Below, one piece after another: positions 11,494 to 24,399 of a stretch of 64,000 bases of DNA. The notes under the pieces are model-generated. The model was not told the origin of the DNA. It saw nothing but the letters and a program-made list of their open reading frames with translations, and did no database searches. Position 1 is the stretch's first letter, and each line of letters begins with the position of its first letter. Source of the DNA: Dioscorea cayenensis subsp. rotundata (Eukaryota; Streptophyta; Magnoliopsida; Dioscoreales; Dioscoreaceae); assembly GCF_009730915.1 (NCBI RefSeq), contig NC_052496.1, positions 1,287,875 through 1,351,874 on the forward strand. Direction: 5' to 3'. The translations under genes and the position numbers were made by a program.

Positions 11494-14400
11494 TCATTGA
11501 ACACCTAGTTTTGGACATCCCATAGGGAGCGGCAGATCCAAATTTTCTACAGTCCTGAATGTCCTCGGCACCATTTTGTCCACAAAGATTGTTCCATCAA
11601 GATGATCACACTCATGCTGTAGTATACGAGCTTGCCAACCAGCTGCATCTATTTTGATAGGACGCCCACTGCGGTCTAATCCAGTGACTTCAACTTCAAG
11701 GTGACGCTCAACCACAGCCCTAAATCCATCTACACTGGTGAAGAAGATTCACATGTCACATTCAAATAATTAAAATCAATGAGAGAAAGTATTAATGACC
11801 CAGTCAAAACCAAAAGTACAGGAGCCATGTGTTGCGAATGTAAATAGAATTTTCCTTCAAAAATGCATTAGGAATACAATAGATAATGAAATTTAATCAA
11901 ACGAACAGAATTTCCTTTTTCTGTTTTGACTTTTCGAACATGTACCCTCAAGCAACCAATAACAAGGACGAATCCTTTGAAATATGGCACACATTAGATA
12001 TCATCATAACTTACGTCTGAAATCAGAAAAATTTGATCATATGATATTGCATAACAAGAATAAAAAATCACAAAGTTGTAATATGCCTACAGCCTACCTA
12101 AGACATCCTTCAAAGAAAAGTGCTGTTTTTGTTCCCTTCTTCTTCAGCTTTGGGTTCAATATGACCTGTGTCAGGAAAATTACGACCTAATATCAAAATG
12201 ATAGAGGATAAGTTAGCTGAAGGTTCTCTAACAACTGGGCCTAAAGATCAACTTACAAGAAGATCAAATGAGCGACGGTCTTGCATTTCAATTTCTTTCC
12301 TAGATGCGTAACTAATGTATTGTTTTGTATCCTCCAGGACAATTATCTGCCATCAGAAATTAATATTTCAAAATGTATCAACAAACAACTCCAAATTGTT
12401 AGTGATGAAAATTAAATTTGGCATAGTGATGAACCATGCAGTTTAAGCTTTTCAAGCAAAAATAATATATATAGCAAATACAAGAAAGAAGAGAATGGAA
12501 AACACAATAAATACAATGGGCATGGATTTCTAGTGTCTTGTGAATATGACCAGCCTTGACAATTTCCTAAATTATGCAAATATCCTTAGCATAATGCTGT
12601 CAGATAATTCAAGACCAAGGCACTCGTAACAGTTTGATAAATGAGTCAGTGATAATCTGCTTAACCTACAATTGATATATCTGGTAATGTCGCAGGAACT
12701 TGTGAAAAAAACAAGTCCAAACCTAAACCCGCTTTAATATTTCAAACCCAAACTTGTTTATAGTCACTATTTAAATTCCAAATCTGTCCCATCACAAAGC
12801 CGGTAAACCTGTTCCAAACCCATTCAATGTTTTAAACTGAAAAAAAAAACAATAAAAAGCCTTTAGAAACTTAATATACACTAATTTCTAATAATCATAA
12901 CCTTACTAAATAAATTCATTTTCAAAAATTCAAACAAAGATTTATAGGATAAGAAATAAAAAGATATAAAAAAATGACAAATCTAAAAGATTTTAACCTG
13001 TTGAGGTGTTGCTAAATGTCAAATAAGGTGATATATTTGTTCAACTTTGATTATAGGAAATAAGGGTCAACAAGCTTTAAGGAATAATATAAAAATTAGG
13101 AAAAAAGGAAGTTGTTCAAATTATGGTAACAAACTAATTGGGCTAAAGATTTTAGATAACAATACTAATGAAGCATTCTGATTATATATGTGTATATATA
13201 GTCTTAAGTAGATATATTTACATATAAATATTTAGTTTGCAGATTTCGGTTTTCACTGATTCTATGCCGGATACACTTGAAATATATATATAAACGGGTT
13301 CAGGTAGTGAATAACCAAGGGTCAAATTCCAAACTCATCCTAAATTCATTCGAGTTTTAACTTTTGTTTTTAAATCCCAAAAACATCTCATACCCAATGG
13401 GATTTTTAAATGGGCCTTACTAACGTTTGGGTAAACCGTTAGTATAAATTTGTGCTAAATTCAATAAGTCTGATTATGCCTTTTGTGTTTTAAAATCTAA
13501 AGTCAAAGAGCAAGGACCAAAGGCAGATAAACTCATATTTGTGTTAAAACTAGAAAGAGTTCGTGAGGCTATACAAAGCAAATAAAAGTGGACCGTTAAA
13601 AATGATCCAATAAAACATAAAGGCAAACTACTCAGAAATTTCGTAGTCATGTCCACTCTCGAACAATGGGCTGTTAGGGTATTACAGATGGAGTGGCTCC
13701 TCTTTACCAGGAACACAACCTCAATAAGCTTTCGCCATTTGGAGTCATGAGCTGCATTAAACCATAATAAGAGCCTGAAATCAATATCAAGATCGCTTTT
13801 GGAATAAACACATTTATTATGAAAACATCTTCTATTACGCTTAATCCAAATATTCTAAAGAACAACAAGACATGTGAGTCCCAAGCCTAGATGGAATGGC
13901 TTGTCCATTACCAAGAAACACCAAGAACCAAAGATCTCACATCCTTTGAGGCAAGGAAGATGCCCAGGACAAGGTACAAAGGTATTGCAAGATAAGAGTA
14001 GCAAAGAAGCATGATATGGGAATCAACTCCTCCACTGAACAGCCCCCCCAAAAAAAAAGGGAAAGAAAACATGTGAGTGTTTCCATAGTTGTGATTTGCA
14101 AGGCTGACCAGAGTAAAAATTTTATTGACGAAAACAAACCACATGAAAAGCTTGATCTTAAATGGACACAGATGCGTCCAAAAGGACGAGGGGAAGAGGT
14201 ACTGACCTTAATGTTCACAAGAAAACAATATAGCAATTGTATTGAAAAGGAATGTTTGGCCATCAAGTTCCAAGTTTGTGAGTCAACTTCAAAGGACACT
14301 GAAACTTAATCAAAGAAGGAAAGCATGCAGAGGAGGCAATGCAATTCCTTTCCAGAAAAGGGAATTGAGTAACATGAAAGAGGAGCCAAGATGTCATTTT

Positions 14401-16124
14401 TTGAATTACGCTTGCTAACAAAAGCAAGGAGAGAGAGGAGTATTACACCAAGATACACAACATAGGGCAGCTGAAGAGGATCCATTAAGTCAACCAAAAA
14501 ACAACTAAGAATTACTACCAACCTACAAAACCACATTTGCAAGGAATACAGCACAGGACTGACAAACAACTCTCCCAAAAAAGAAAAAGGCTTTGGTGGG
14601 AGGCTAGTGGTGTGGATCAATGAAAGAGCACACCATCTATGATAGAGATGCCTGAACATTTTCTGATAAGGGCTGCAGAGGGTCTTCCACCACAACTTTC
14701 TATAAACGGGCTGATGAAGAGAAAAATATTGAGAATATCCTGTCCACCTAGCTTCCTAGGGAGGCACAAGAGGCTACAACTAACAAGCCTGAAGGATTTC
14801 TTAGTCTAGTCAATTCCCTTCCAAAGGAAATTGCAACAACATACATCAATACTTCTCATGATCCACGTGAAAGATGGTAATCAAACATCCAGGGTTATGA
14901 TTCAACAAGATAACCAAGTTGAGGAGAATAACTTCACCATCAAATGAAGAAAATGGGTTGGTCTCTCAAAAAGAAAGCTTTTTATAATTTTATCAATAAG
15001 GCATATCTAATTAATTCAACTATGTCGAAGTCTTTTTTAAAATAAATTTTGACAAGTGCCCCATTAGATCTAATATTCCTTAATCTGAAAATGAGCTCCT
15101 TTGCCACAACAACATTATCATGGATGGAGTGATGATCTTGACAGAGCAGTTGCAAAGTTGATCGGCCTGCTATCAGAAATCATGGCTGTGGAAGATTTTG
15201 CTATTTAATAATTTTTGCAAACAGAAAACAGCTTAAAGCGAATGTGGCAAGGTATGAGATATAGCAATATATGTGGTAAAATTCTTTGAGTGATGACACC
15301 GTTCCATTTAGTTGACAACTAGAAAGAGCTTGTTCATGTGGGATGCAACAAATTAAGTAACATTGTCTATAGAATACAAGTCAATATGAACTCGCAAGGG
15401 CAGGATAAGAGATCCGAGTTCAAATCCTAATACTAAAGGGGATCATCAAAGGCGCACGAGGGAAGATGGAGTTTTTCATTCGCTTACCACCCTGAAGACA
15501 TCACCCTCCAGTCTCCGCTTAGAAAACAACCCCACAGGTTTTGTTTGAGCTGAAGAAATTAGTTATTTAATTAATAGTGACCAAAATCACAGGGGTCTGA
15601 GTTACTTATGAAAAATATCTAACAATGGTGTAGGAATCACTTGGAAGATTTTCATAAAGATGGCAATGCAGAAAATATATACAAGAATGATCTGAAAAGG
15701 CAGAGCTCACATTCAAAGGGACGCCGATCTGAGGAGCAGCAAGGCCGACTCCAGGAGAGTTCCTCATGGCGGCGATCATGTCTTCGATGATTTCCTCTAT
15801 CCTTTGAGAGCCAATGTCCGCGACAGGGACGTCAGCAGCCGGTTCATGGAGGACAGGGTCCCCTGCCTTGACGATGTCCGGCTTCTTCTTCCCTCCAAAG
15901 CCGGAAAACCATCCAGCAGCAGCGAGGATTCGGGAGGGGACTCTGTATTCAACGATCAGGATGCGGGATTTGGATTTGGATTTGGATTTGGAAGGGAATC
16001 CAAAGGAATGGCGGCAAGGGAGCCCAAGGGCGTTAGTGGAGGGGCGGCGGCGGAAGATGAGGCTTTCGGTAACGGAGATCGGGAGGAATCGGCTCCAGAC
16101 GCGGCACACGGTTTCCGCGGCCAT
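11494..16124 (-). CDS. PDF1A: Peptide deformylase 1A, organellar, 4 exons
   Basis: Minus-strand exons: 16124-15711, 12346-12257, 12165-12098, 11734-11494. GT-AG introns join in frame to give 270 aa. The enzyme removes the formyl group from N-formyl-Met of proteins made in organelles; plant PDF1A is mainly mitochondrial. All three metal/active-site motifs are intact: GVGLAAPQ (125-132), EGCLS (187-191) and QHECDHL (230-236, the two His and the Glu of the metal site). Residues 1 to about 60 are Arg/Ser-rich, fit a transit peptide and include a (KS)n run from a GGATTT-type repeat. I chose the start at [10 protein letters not shown] (16124); an upstream in-frame ATG at 16178 would add 18 residues less typical of a presequence. 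Intron 1 (12347-15710, 3.4 kb) holds a LINE relic. Exon 1 is much more GC-rich than the rest. Confidence 0.9.
13450..15200 (-). pseudogene. LINE reverse-transcriptase relic inside PDF1A intron 1
   Basis: In minus-strand order: an RT-like block ([19 protein letters not shown] then FKKDFD, the A-box region of plant L1 RT) at about 15130-15010; a PRKLGG..I block and [12 protein letters not shown] at about 14830-14640; a zf-RVT-like region; and [12 protein letters not shown] at about 13850. Frameshifts and stops interrupt it throughout, and the RT-to-tail distance is far shorter than in an intact LINE. It is in the same orientation as PDF1A, so it would be transcribed within the pre-mRNA. Confidence 0.7.
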
Positions 16125-16575
16125 CTCGCTTTTGGGCTTCAGATAAGGAAAGACGAGGTCGGGACTCGGAATACACAACTTATCCTATCTGTCCCGTGTC
16201 CAACCATGTAATCGATTCGGGTGAGCCGCCACATGATCATCGGACCACGTCTTCCACAACTTGCTAATCGTATTCCTAATTAAGTCATGCTAATTGAACT
16301 GAATTTCGCACCAATGACATGGACATCTTACGTGGCATCAACATCACTTCAATTTTTTTAATTCTCTTCTGGTGCATTTCCGGTGTTTTTTTTTTAATTT
16401 TTTATTTTATTTTTTCCCCCTATTTTTACCGACCACCAACCACACCGCTATTCCCTCTTCATAGCATCTTTCTTTGATAAAGCCAGAATCACCCGAAAAA
16501 AAAAACCAATCATTATCTCCACCCCAAAGTCCAGATAAAAAAATTTCATTTCATATCTCTAATTTTCCAAAAATT
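16125..16575. other. PDF1A upstream region
   Basis: Presumed promoter and 5' UTR. It contains a long T-rich run near 16387-16420 on the plus strand. I see no confident promoter element and no gene. Confidence 0.4.
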
Positions 16576-16578
16576 TAA

Positions 16579-17245
16579 GGTAGCGTTTGGTTAGATGTAG
16601 TTGAAAATACAGTAGATTTCCAATTACGGTGTAATTGTAAATTCTGGAGTTGAAAATGCAGGAGAGTCAAATTTGGTGTTTAGTTGATCAGAATTGAAAA
16701 ATCTTTGGATTTCAAAAATTTTTGTGTTTGTTTGGAAGGATTTAGAATCCTGGATTTGAAAACATGCTGTTTGGTTGGATGTATTTAGTACGATATAAAC
16801 ACCCTCTAAGGATATCCCACCTTGGGTCATTATTAAATTTAATTAATTATAAATACACAATTAATTGTTATTAATAGTAACTAAAATAATTATGCATATA
16901 ATTACTTAATTTAATGTAAAATTATCTTTTTCATTACAAAATATTGTTATTTTTAATAATTATAAAAAATATATTACATTATTTATAATTTTTTATATTG
17001 ATAAAAATTATAATAGTAACCATTTATTATTAAGATAAAATAATATCATGATTTTATTTTTATTTTTATCACTTTGGAGATTAAACTACAGCCGATTTGA
17101 ACGTAGTTCCAAAACCAACCAAATCCATCTACACTACATTTCTAACTACTTTCAAATTCTCAAATCCAACCAAAGAAACAAGATTTTGATGTTTTTTGTA
17201 ATTACAATTACATGTAGTTTTATATCCGGCCAAACAAACACACCC
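16579..17245. mobile_element. Tourist-like MITE (PIF/Harbinger), 667 bp, TAA target duplication
   Basis: The left end GGTAGCGTTTGGTTAGATGTAG and the inverted right end (GGGTGTGTTTGTTTGGCCGG) form imperfect TIRs. Both flanks are TAA (16576-16578 and 17246-17248). Subterminal regions share inverted words such as ATCCAAC / GTTGGAT and GTAATTACAATTAC-type motifs. The middle is AT-rich and non-coding. The 3-bp TAA duplication fits the Tourist/PIF-Harbinger superfamily. Confidence 0.65.
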
Positions 17246-17248
17246 TAA

Positions 17249-17793
17249 ATGCTCATTTGCAGTCATTCCATATCGATAATTAAAACAAAATAATTAATGT
17301 ACATCATAATAAATCCCATACAGTCATCTTTTTTGAAAAAAAAAACAAACAAAATTAAATTAAAAACATAGGAATGGATGAATGAATCAATCAACTCTAT
17401 TGAAACACTCGCCAAAAAGCAAACATCAACAAATCAATGAAAAAACACCAAGAAATCAAAACCCCAGCCTTTCACCTCCTTAAAATTGTTCTCTTCAACC
17501 TTATCATCAAGGAAATTAAAACACGCTTGATGAGAAACTCCACAAATCCATGCATTTTTACTAACCTTTCAAACCACTTATACCTCCTTTGGAACCACGG
17601 CTACAAGTCCAGAGTCCTTCACCCTGAGTTATAGTACAACACCGCTTCCATTGTTTGTTCCTCCGTGCTGGAGCAGTAGATCTAGTGGTTTCTAAGGATG
17701 AAGATAATGATAGGCTTTTTTTCCGAAGCCTTTGGCTTTGTCCGATGCTAGAGAAAGAAAGTGATGGTAGATGAAGGGGCAAAGAGGATGAAG
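17249..17793. other. AT-rich spacer leading into the MULE cluster
   Basis: No gene is supported. The segment 17640-17793 appears continuous with the first copy of the direct repeat at 17794-17944 and may be the inside of an older, truncated MULE. Confidence 0.35.
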
Positions 17794-17813
17794 AGAAACA
17801 GAAGGCACTAGAA

Positions 17814-17857
<44 letters not shown>

Positions 17858-17944
17858 AAGAACTGATGTGGATGGCACATAAGGCATCCACGTCATTCGT
17901 GCGAGATTTTCGTGAAGTCTTTTCGGTTCAAATAGCTTTACTTA
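17794..17944 (+). repeat. Direct repeat R1 abutting the left end of the 7.6-kb MULE
   Basis: R1 matches R2 (25601-25750) in the same orientation over its whole length: AGAAACAGAAGG, a (GA)n run, CATCCACGTCATTCGTGCGAG, and the end TTCAAATAGCTTTACTTA. R1 ends exactly where the MULE begins, and R2 begins exactly where it ends. The R sequence itself looks like a MULE TIR outer end (CCACGT and CGTGCGAG words). Confidence 0.8.
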
Positions 17945-18059
17945 AAGTAATGCTATTGCTTCCTACCATACTTCCCGAACTGTTCACCCGAATGGCGTGG
18001 CGGCTGATGTGGCATCCAACTACTCCATATAATCTCTTTCCTAATCAACAACATTTAAA

Positions 18060-18960
18060 ACAAAATAAATAAAACAAGATAGGTTGGAAAAAATGAAGCC
18101 TTAAATCTGGTGTCCTCTTGCCCGTCTCCTGGTCCCCCTCTGGCCGTCCTTGCTCTTATCTCACCATCGTCGTTCCGGCTGACGCCATCACCGTCCTCGT
18201 CCCGACTGTCACTGTCACTGTGGCTAACAACCTTTCGATCACTTTGATTCCTTTGATCCTTTGAAGAAGGGCGAGTGGCGAAGAAATTAGCAGTGGGAAT
18301 GAAAATGCCGGGCGGATTGCTAGGAAGCAAGTTTGTCAACAAATGGTAATGACGGTGATCTTTTTTCTCTTTTTCTTAAGATCGAGTTTTGGTGATTTTT
18401 GCTCCTCTTTTTTGTGAAAATTTGATTGTTGTGAATTGGCAGCAAGCATTCAATGAAATGTATCAACTCAAGGTTGGTGGTAATCACGAAGAAGAAGTAG
18501 GAGATGGTGAGGTTCTTGAAGAAGGATGTGGCCGACCTCATCTCGCTCAGACTCGATTCCATCATGTTTGGCAGGGTATTTATCTCATCTTTGTTTGATT
18601 TTTCTCTATGTTTTCTTTTCTTGTTTTTGTTTTGTTTTTTATCTCATCTTGTTTTTTACAGAAATCCTCTATGTTTGGCAGGGTATTTGCTCTGTTTCTG
18701 CAGCATTATGTTTGAAGGTTATATCGTGTTCAATGGATTTGAGAATGATACTCTGAATTTTCTTGTAATCAAACTAATCTAACATCTTACTTGATATTTC
18801 TAAGTTGTTTGATTTGCCAGGAAACTACTCGAAGCTCTTTCTATTTTTATAGTTCAACACCCCATCTTGTTTGATTTGCCAGGTAACGAATATACAGACA
18901 TTATGGACAAGCATGCTTGTTCAAATTCGAGCCCCATGCTTTTCCATCAAGGCGGTGACC
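18060..18960. other. Left arm of the large MULE; possible captured exon fragments
   Basis: A GC-richer stretch (18100-18570) stands out from its surroundings. Plus strand: GGLLGSKFVNKW, a GT..AG-bounded gap (18346-18440), then QAFNEMYQLKVGGNHEEE and LKKDVADLISLRLDSIMFG. This looks spliced and protein-like, but I cannot name the family. A minus-strand open frame (18342-18055) covers part of the same segment. Confidence 0.35.
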
Positions 18961-18964
18961 TTCC

Positions 18965-19190
18965 CAATTGGTTACAGCTATTGCTGCCGAAGCTGCCCTA
19001 GTGTTCTAGTCCTTTTGTTTTCTTTAGCACTTATTGGCACTTAAGTGAATTGGAATCAGAATTGTGTAATCAAAATGCTTATGTGAATTGGCACTTATGT
19101 GAATTGGAATCATAATTGGAATGCTTATGTGAATTGGCACTTATGTGATTTGGAATCAGAATTGTGTTATCATAATGCCTTTTGCATTAA
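18965..19190 (+). repeat. Degenerate tandem repeat (GTGAATTGGCACTTATGTG units)
   Basis: About three imperfect copies of a unit containing GTGAATTGGAATCA.AATTG and AATGCTTATGTGAATTGGCAC lie between about 19030 and 19190. Non-coding and internal to the large MULE. Confidence 0.6.
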
Positions 19191-19400
19191 CAACAATATT
19201 GTAAATATGAAAACTGTGAAATGTAGATTTTCTGCAATGATTTTTGCATAAACCAGGCCTTTCTCCATCATTAAAATATGTCCACGTAATAAATAAGTGA
19301 GCCAAGCACAAGGGAATATATGAAATCTGCAAATAGAACACATGAAATCTGGAGAAATTCAAGAACATAATTATGAAAATGGAATAAATTAAACCTAAAA

Positions 19401-19600
19401 ATTCAATACACAGTTTGTTTCATCCAAGCCACAATAGAAATTCAATACACATAGTTGCTTTCATCCAAACCACGATAGGAATTCAATACACATAATTGCT
19501 TTTATCCAAGCCATGATAGAAATTCAATACACATAGTTGCTTTCATCAAAGCCACAATAAAATTCAATACACAGTTTTGAAATCCAAATAACTACAATAC
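19401..19600 (+). repeat. 40-41-bp minisatellite, about 4-5 copies
   Basis: The unit starts ATTCAATACACA and continues TAGTTGCTTTCATCCAAGCC. Copies start at 19401, 19440, 19481, 19522 and 19562, so the spacing is 39-41 bp. It lies inside the large MULE and contains no coding sequence. Confidence 0.85.
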
Positions 19601-22074
19601 AAAACACATATTTCTGCAAAAATCTAACAAACTAGAATCCAAAATAGTTGCAGTGCAAAACATTGGATCTGTAAAAAAAACAATGCCCAACTCTTAAAGA
19701 TCAAGGTGAAAATAAAAACACTTATTCCTATTGTTTCTTCAACAACATGCTTACTTCGGTAACAAGGCTACTATTCTCTATCAGTCATTGTCAGATTAGT
19801 TGATGGTATATTCTGCTACAAATATTGTATAAACTTTTAGTCATCTAAATCATATGTTTAGAAATAAACCTTTCTAGTTATCTATGATGAAGAATCAATG
19901 CCAATATTTTGTAAAGTGAAGCTAGAGACATACATATTCAAGGTATTTGGAAGAGAATTTGAATTCACCTAAGAAAAAAAAATTTAGTCTATTATATTAA
20001 AAATATTATACGAAACAACATAACAAATATACTCTTTAATAACATCATATTACCACACTTTCTTGAGTACAAAGTTCTTGTGTGCCATCTGGAGTTTGTG
20101 CATTTCCCTTAGGATGACTTTTTTTGAGTAAATAAAAACATAAATTTTAGTGTAGCAAATATTAAAAATGATATGAAGAGTATGAGTACCCTTTTCTAAT
20201 TTCTAATGATTAATTCTTCAACTTTTGACTTCTTCCTCTTCAATGGTGATCGGCCCTTAGTTCGAACTTTTAAAGGAGTTCGAAACTTTGTTATTGAAGA
20301 TGTTTCTTGGTGTTGTTCATGATCTTCATCCATAACAGTTACTTTGGATGACTCTCCCCATAATTTGTATCATCCATCAACTTCACTATTGCTTTATCCA
20401 CAAATTTTATTAGAAAATTATATTTCTCAATAGATTGTGCTCCAATTTTAGTAGCTTTGGAAAAATGAGATCATAAATTATTGTATCATAATGTTTGCTC
20501 ACAAGTGTCTGTATCATCGTAATAATTCATCACTTATGTATACCTGCGTTTAATATTCTTCTCCAATGAGGTAAAATATATTGAGGTGGAAGCTCTTTGA
20601 CATTCTTCTCAATGAAAACCTTTCAAATATGTCTATAAATAATTCCTCTGAACTCAAATAAACGGCATTACCATTTAGTGTCAAATTCAACTTCATTATG
20701 ATAGACATTGAATACCACTTATCTTCTGAATATGCCTTCTTTTCCTCTGAAAATATTTGTCACATAAAATATATGTAATGGCCCATCTGAATTTATAAGT
20801 GGAAGATTGCAATATAGCATTCTTCTTAATTCATCTTGAAACAACCCAAAATTTTCATTTGTGTAGGCTTCTTGTTGTTGCTTCTCAAAATGACAATCAG
20901 TTAACATGTGAAAGCTTGTGTTAAAAGAAGCAAAATGTGGTTTGTTTTCCTTCTCAATCTTACTTTTTGCGCATTGTCATATTGCTCCACAAATTGCTTT
21001 AAAGATGTTGTTGGAAAAACATAGCCATAAAAAAAAAAAAAACATTTATGCTTTCACTTCTTTGTGTGGTAGACATTCCAACCCAAAAAATTCCTTTAAC
21101 ATAGATAGGGCCCATCGGTGATGAATTTTGTATAAAAAATTCAACCACTCATTTCTTTCAACATTGTAGTCCTTATCATCTTCAACCAAGTATCTTTGAA
21201 TTCTTGAATATCCATTGCCTTATAAATGATGCTCTTTAATACCTTCTTTATTGCTTTGTACTCATTTAACCCTCCAAGCTTCTCAGGATCTTTCTTCATA
21301 ATATGCCATAGGCAAAGTCGGTGATGAGAATTCGGAAAAACTGCCTTAACTGCACCTTGAATAGCCATGCATTGATATGTAATTATTGGCTTAGGAGCCT
21401 TACCAGACATGTATTCCAACAAAGTATTGAACAACCAAATATAAGTTTTTGTATCTTTTTCGACAATAAACCACATCCAAATAATATAGTTTCCCCGTGA
21501 TGATTTATACCAACAAAAGGAGCACAATGTATGTTATACTTATTCGTCAAGTATGTTGTGTCAAATGATATTACATCACTAAAAGACTTATAGGCTGCTA
21601 TGGACCTTGCATCTGCCCAAATACATTTCTTAAACGACCTTCATCATCTCTATCAGGCATCTGAAAGAAATTTGAATTTCTCTAGTGCATGCGAGAGAAA
21701 TAATTGGTAAGGGTTTCAGTATTCCCAACACCAAGCCTAAGCTGCCTTGCTTTTGCAATGTAATTTCTGCAATCTTTTTCAGTATATGTTAAATTCTCAT
21801 AACCACCACTTTTAACCACTAAAGAATGAAAATTCTTACTCAATCATATGCCTGCTTGATCATTTAACTGAAGTCTTCTTTTCACATATCCATCCATTTT
21901 TTTATTGCATCGCTAAAAACGAGAATTTTGTGGAATGAGTGCATGAATTTTTTTCCCGAATTAACACGCGATATATTGCATTGTTTATTATCACCGATTA
22001 TAACATTAATCTTGGCTTCAAAATTCATCTTAGTAGATAGTCTTGGGTTGAAAGCATTTTTGGCAGTGGATATT

Positions 22075-24162
22075 TGTTATAACCAATTTTTTACTGTAGC
22101 TATAGTCGGCCCAGCACTATAGTTGTTTTTAGCCCAACTTTGTGGCAACATGTTACTGTAGCATCACAAATTTTTCATTATTTCTTTCTTCTTGCTTTAG
22201 CTCATTTGGCCGAACACCTCAACTTTGGAGAATTTTTTCCGGCAACTTGTTTCCGGCGGACCAAGCTCGAAATTTCTTTCGCCCTTTCTTGTGAGTACTT
22301 TAATAAGTTTTGATTCAAGTTTTAGGCCATATTTTACTCGTATTTCACTGTTTTTGAATTCTTTGTAAACCTACAATTTGAGCATGTTGTGTGGTTGATT
22401 TTAGGCTCAAAGTGAAGCCCTTGTTCTTGTTATTATTTTTTTTTTTTTGAATGTTTGTAAAGAAATCTTTTGGTTAGATGTTATAAATTGGGCCGGTTTT
22501 ACTGTAACACCGATAAGCTTTAGTTGTTTCTTTGATTGTTTTGGATTAGAGTGAAGCTCAAAACCTTAGGACTTCATTGGTGACCTTTAGACCTAGCTTT
22601 GAGCCAACCCTAGGATTGATTTAGGGTTGTTTGGTAGAAGGAACCTAGGGTTTCTTTGCTTGGATTTTTGTACTAATCTTTGATGTTGTTTGTTGTGATT
22701 GGCAAGGAGGTGAAGCGTTGGCTCCAGGCAAAGAGTTAGCCAAGGATTAGTTTGCGAGGAAGAGAAATTGTCAATTTAGTGAGTGGGACTATTAAGCATG
22801 ACTCTATTAGAAGATTATCCATATTCATATGTTTATATAATCTATCTTGGTTAATGAGTTTTTGTGGGTTATTATGATTGCTTATGAGAAGTTTTCAACC
22901 CTGGAATGAGTTTATTGCTTGGTGGTTCTTTTATGCAAATCTGTGTTAAAATGGAAAAATTTCTGGGTTGTCCCTTAAGTTGCGTATTGTGTTGTGATTC
23001 ATGTTTAACTATTTTGAGTTGTGTGTGCATCATTCCTTTGTGGAATGGATGGCGATTCTTGATTTATTTGAGTATTATGTTAGCTATTGTACTCCGTGTG
23101 GAGTTGTGCTTATTGTTGAGTTTGTATGGTGATACCCTACTACAGTAGGCAGTCCCACGGTCAGCCTTTTGAGGTGTCATGGTAGATCGGCTGATTACTA
23201 CGAGGACCAATTCAGCTAGGAGTGTAAAATCCTGACTGGATATTCATCGGGTAGCCGTTGTCACCATACGGTGAACTGATGGATCAACGTCAAAGGCATG
23301 AGTACTTTGATGGCTTTGAACCTAGTCGCAACCACAGTGAAGGTTTAGGGAGGTTTCTAGACCACTTTATACTGGGTGAGTGTTGGGTGTTGTTTTATTT
23401 TGGGTTTGAGATTTATTCCCATTGTTTCTTTTGTAGTGTCATCTTGAATTTGTGGTAAGTGGGCGAAACCCATCTATCGCTCTTAGGAGGGCAGTCTCCC
23501 GTAAATTCGATTAGGAACTAATATTATGTTTACTTATTGTGAAACTAATGTTATTTACTTTGTTATACTTATAACTTGGAACTATTTTGATTTACATGTT
23601 TATTGTGGATGCTTTGCTTCATGATTAGCTTATTTTCATAATTTGAAACTCTATATTCAGTATTTTTTCACTTTGATATTTTAAAACCCTAATTGAGGTA
23701 GAATGCCTTCTTATTCTATCTTTCTTGCTATTTTGTATTAAAGTTTGCTATTATATGTATTCATGCTCTAAACTAGTCATTTTATTTGTAAAGTATCATA
23801 TTTGGAGATTTATGTCATTATTGTGGTATATTTCTATTAGAGTTGTGCTAAACTCCACTTACTGAGTAACATTAGTTGCTCACCCCTCTTTCCTTTTCCT
23901 AGCCTTTTCCAAGCAGTAGGTGCGGCTGTGTAGCAACGTGCTGAGCATTTTCTATTGTCCTATCTTCTGTGTATCTTTTTTAGTTTATGTATGTTTATTT
24001 TTATCGTGGACATGTTGTTTGACTTATGGATCCACTAGTGTGTAGCAAACCTTGTTGCATGGTTTTGTATCTAAACAACTCTTAAACTCTTGGTGTATCA
24101 GTTGTGTGTTGTTGTTATTGTTGCTTCCCTGTGCATTTGTGAACCTCCATATTTCTGTTTAT

Positions 24163-24238
<76 letters not shown>

Positions 24239-24399
24239 ACTTCTAGTGTACTTATATATCTTGTACCAGTGTAAATATTGTTGTTTCCAAGTCGTTAGTT
24301 AGCCTTGTGGCACCCTGAGTGTTGAGTGGCGGAGTGTCCCTCCTTCGGATCGTCGCGGCAGTTGTTGCATCCCGTGGACCTGTGGGTCGGGCCGTGATA
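22075..24399. mobile_element. Solo LTR (2.3 kb, gypsy-type) inside the MULE transposase
   Basis: Begins TGTTATAACC and ends GGGCCGTGATA. It is flanked by the 5-bp duplication ATATT (22070-22074 and 24400-24404). The FAR1-domain reading frame resumes across it, which confirms the insertion. There is no internal retrotransposon sequence, so it is a solo LTR left by recombination. The 3' part has the words ACTGAGTAAC...GTTGCTCACCCC shared with the other solo LTR at 26572-30149, pointing to the same gypsy lineage. The terminal CA has become TA. Confidence 0.85.
24164..24238. repeat. (TTG)n microsatellite
   Basis: About 24 perfect TTG units inside the solo LTR. The poly-Cys and poly-Leu open frames across it are artefacts. 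Confidence 0.97.

Noticed and set aside
11248-11508. 86-codon forward frame overlapping the PDF1A stop
   Set aside because: No recognisable domain, and it lies in the convergent 3' region of two supported genes.
15380-15480. tRNA-like B-box (GAGTTCAAATCC) hinting at a SINE
   Set aside because: No matching A-box at the right spacing and no A-tail or target duplication found.
16125-16178. Upstream in-frame ATG for PDF1A
   Set aside because: It adds 18 residues ([18 protein letters not shown]) before [10 protein letters not shown]; the downstream ATG gives the more typical organelle presequence. It cannot be excluded without 5' transcript data.
24052-24302. Poly-Cys and poly-Leu open frames
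   Set aside because: Artefacts of the (TTG)n repeat in the solo LTR.
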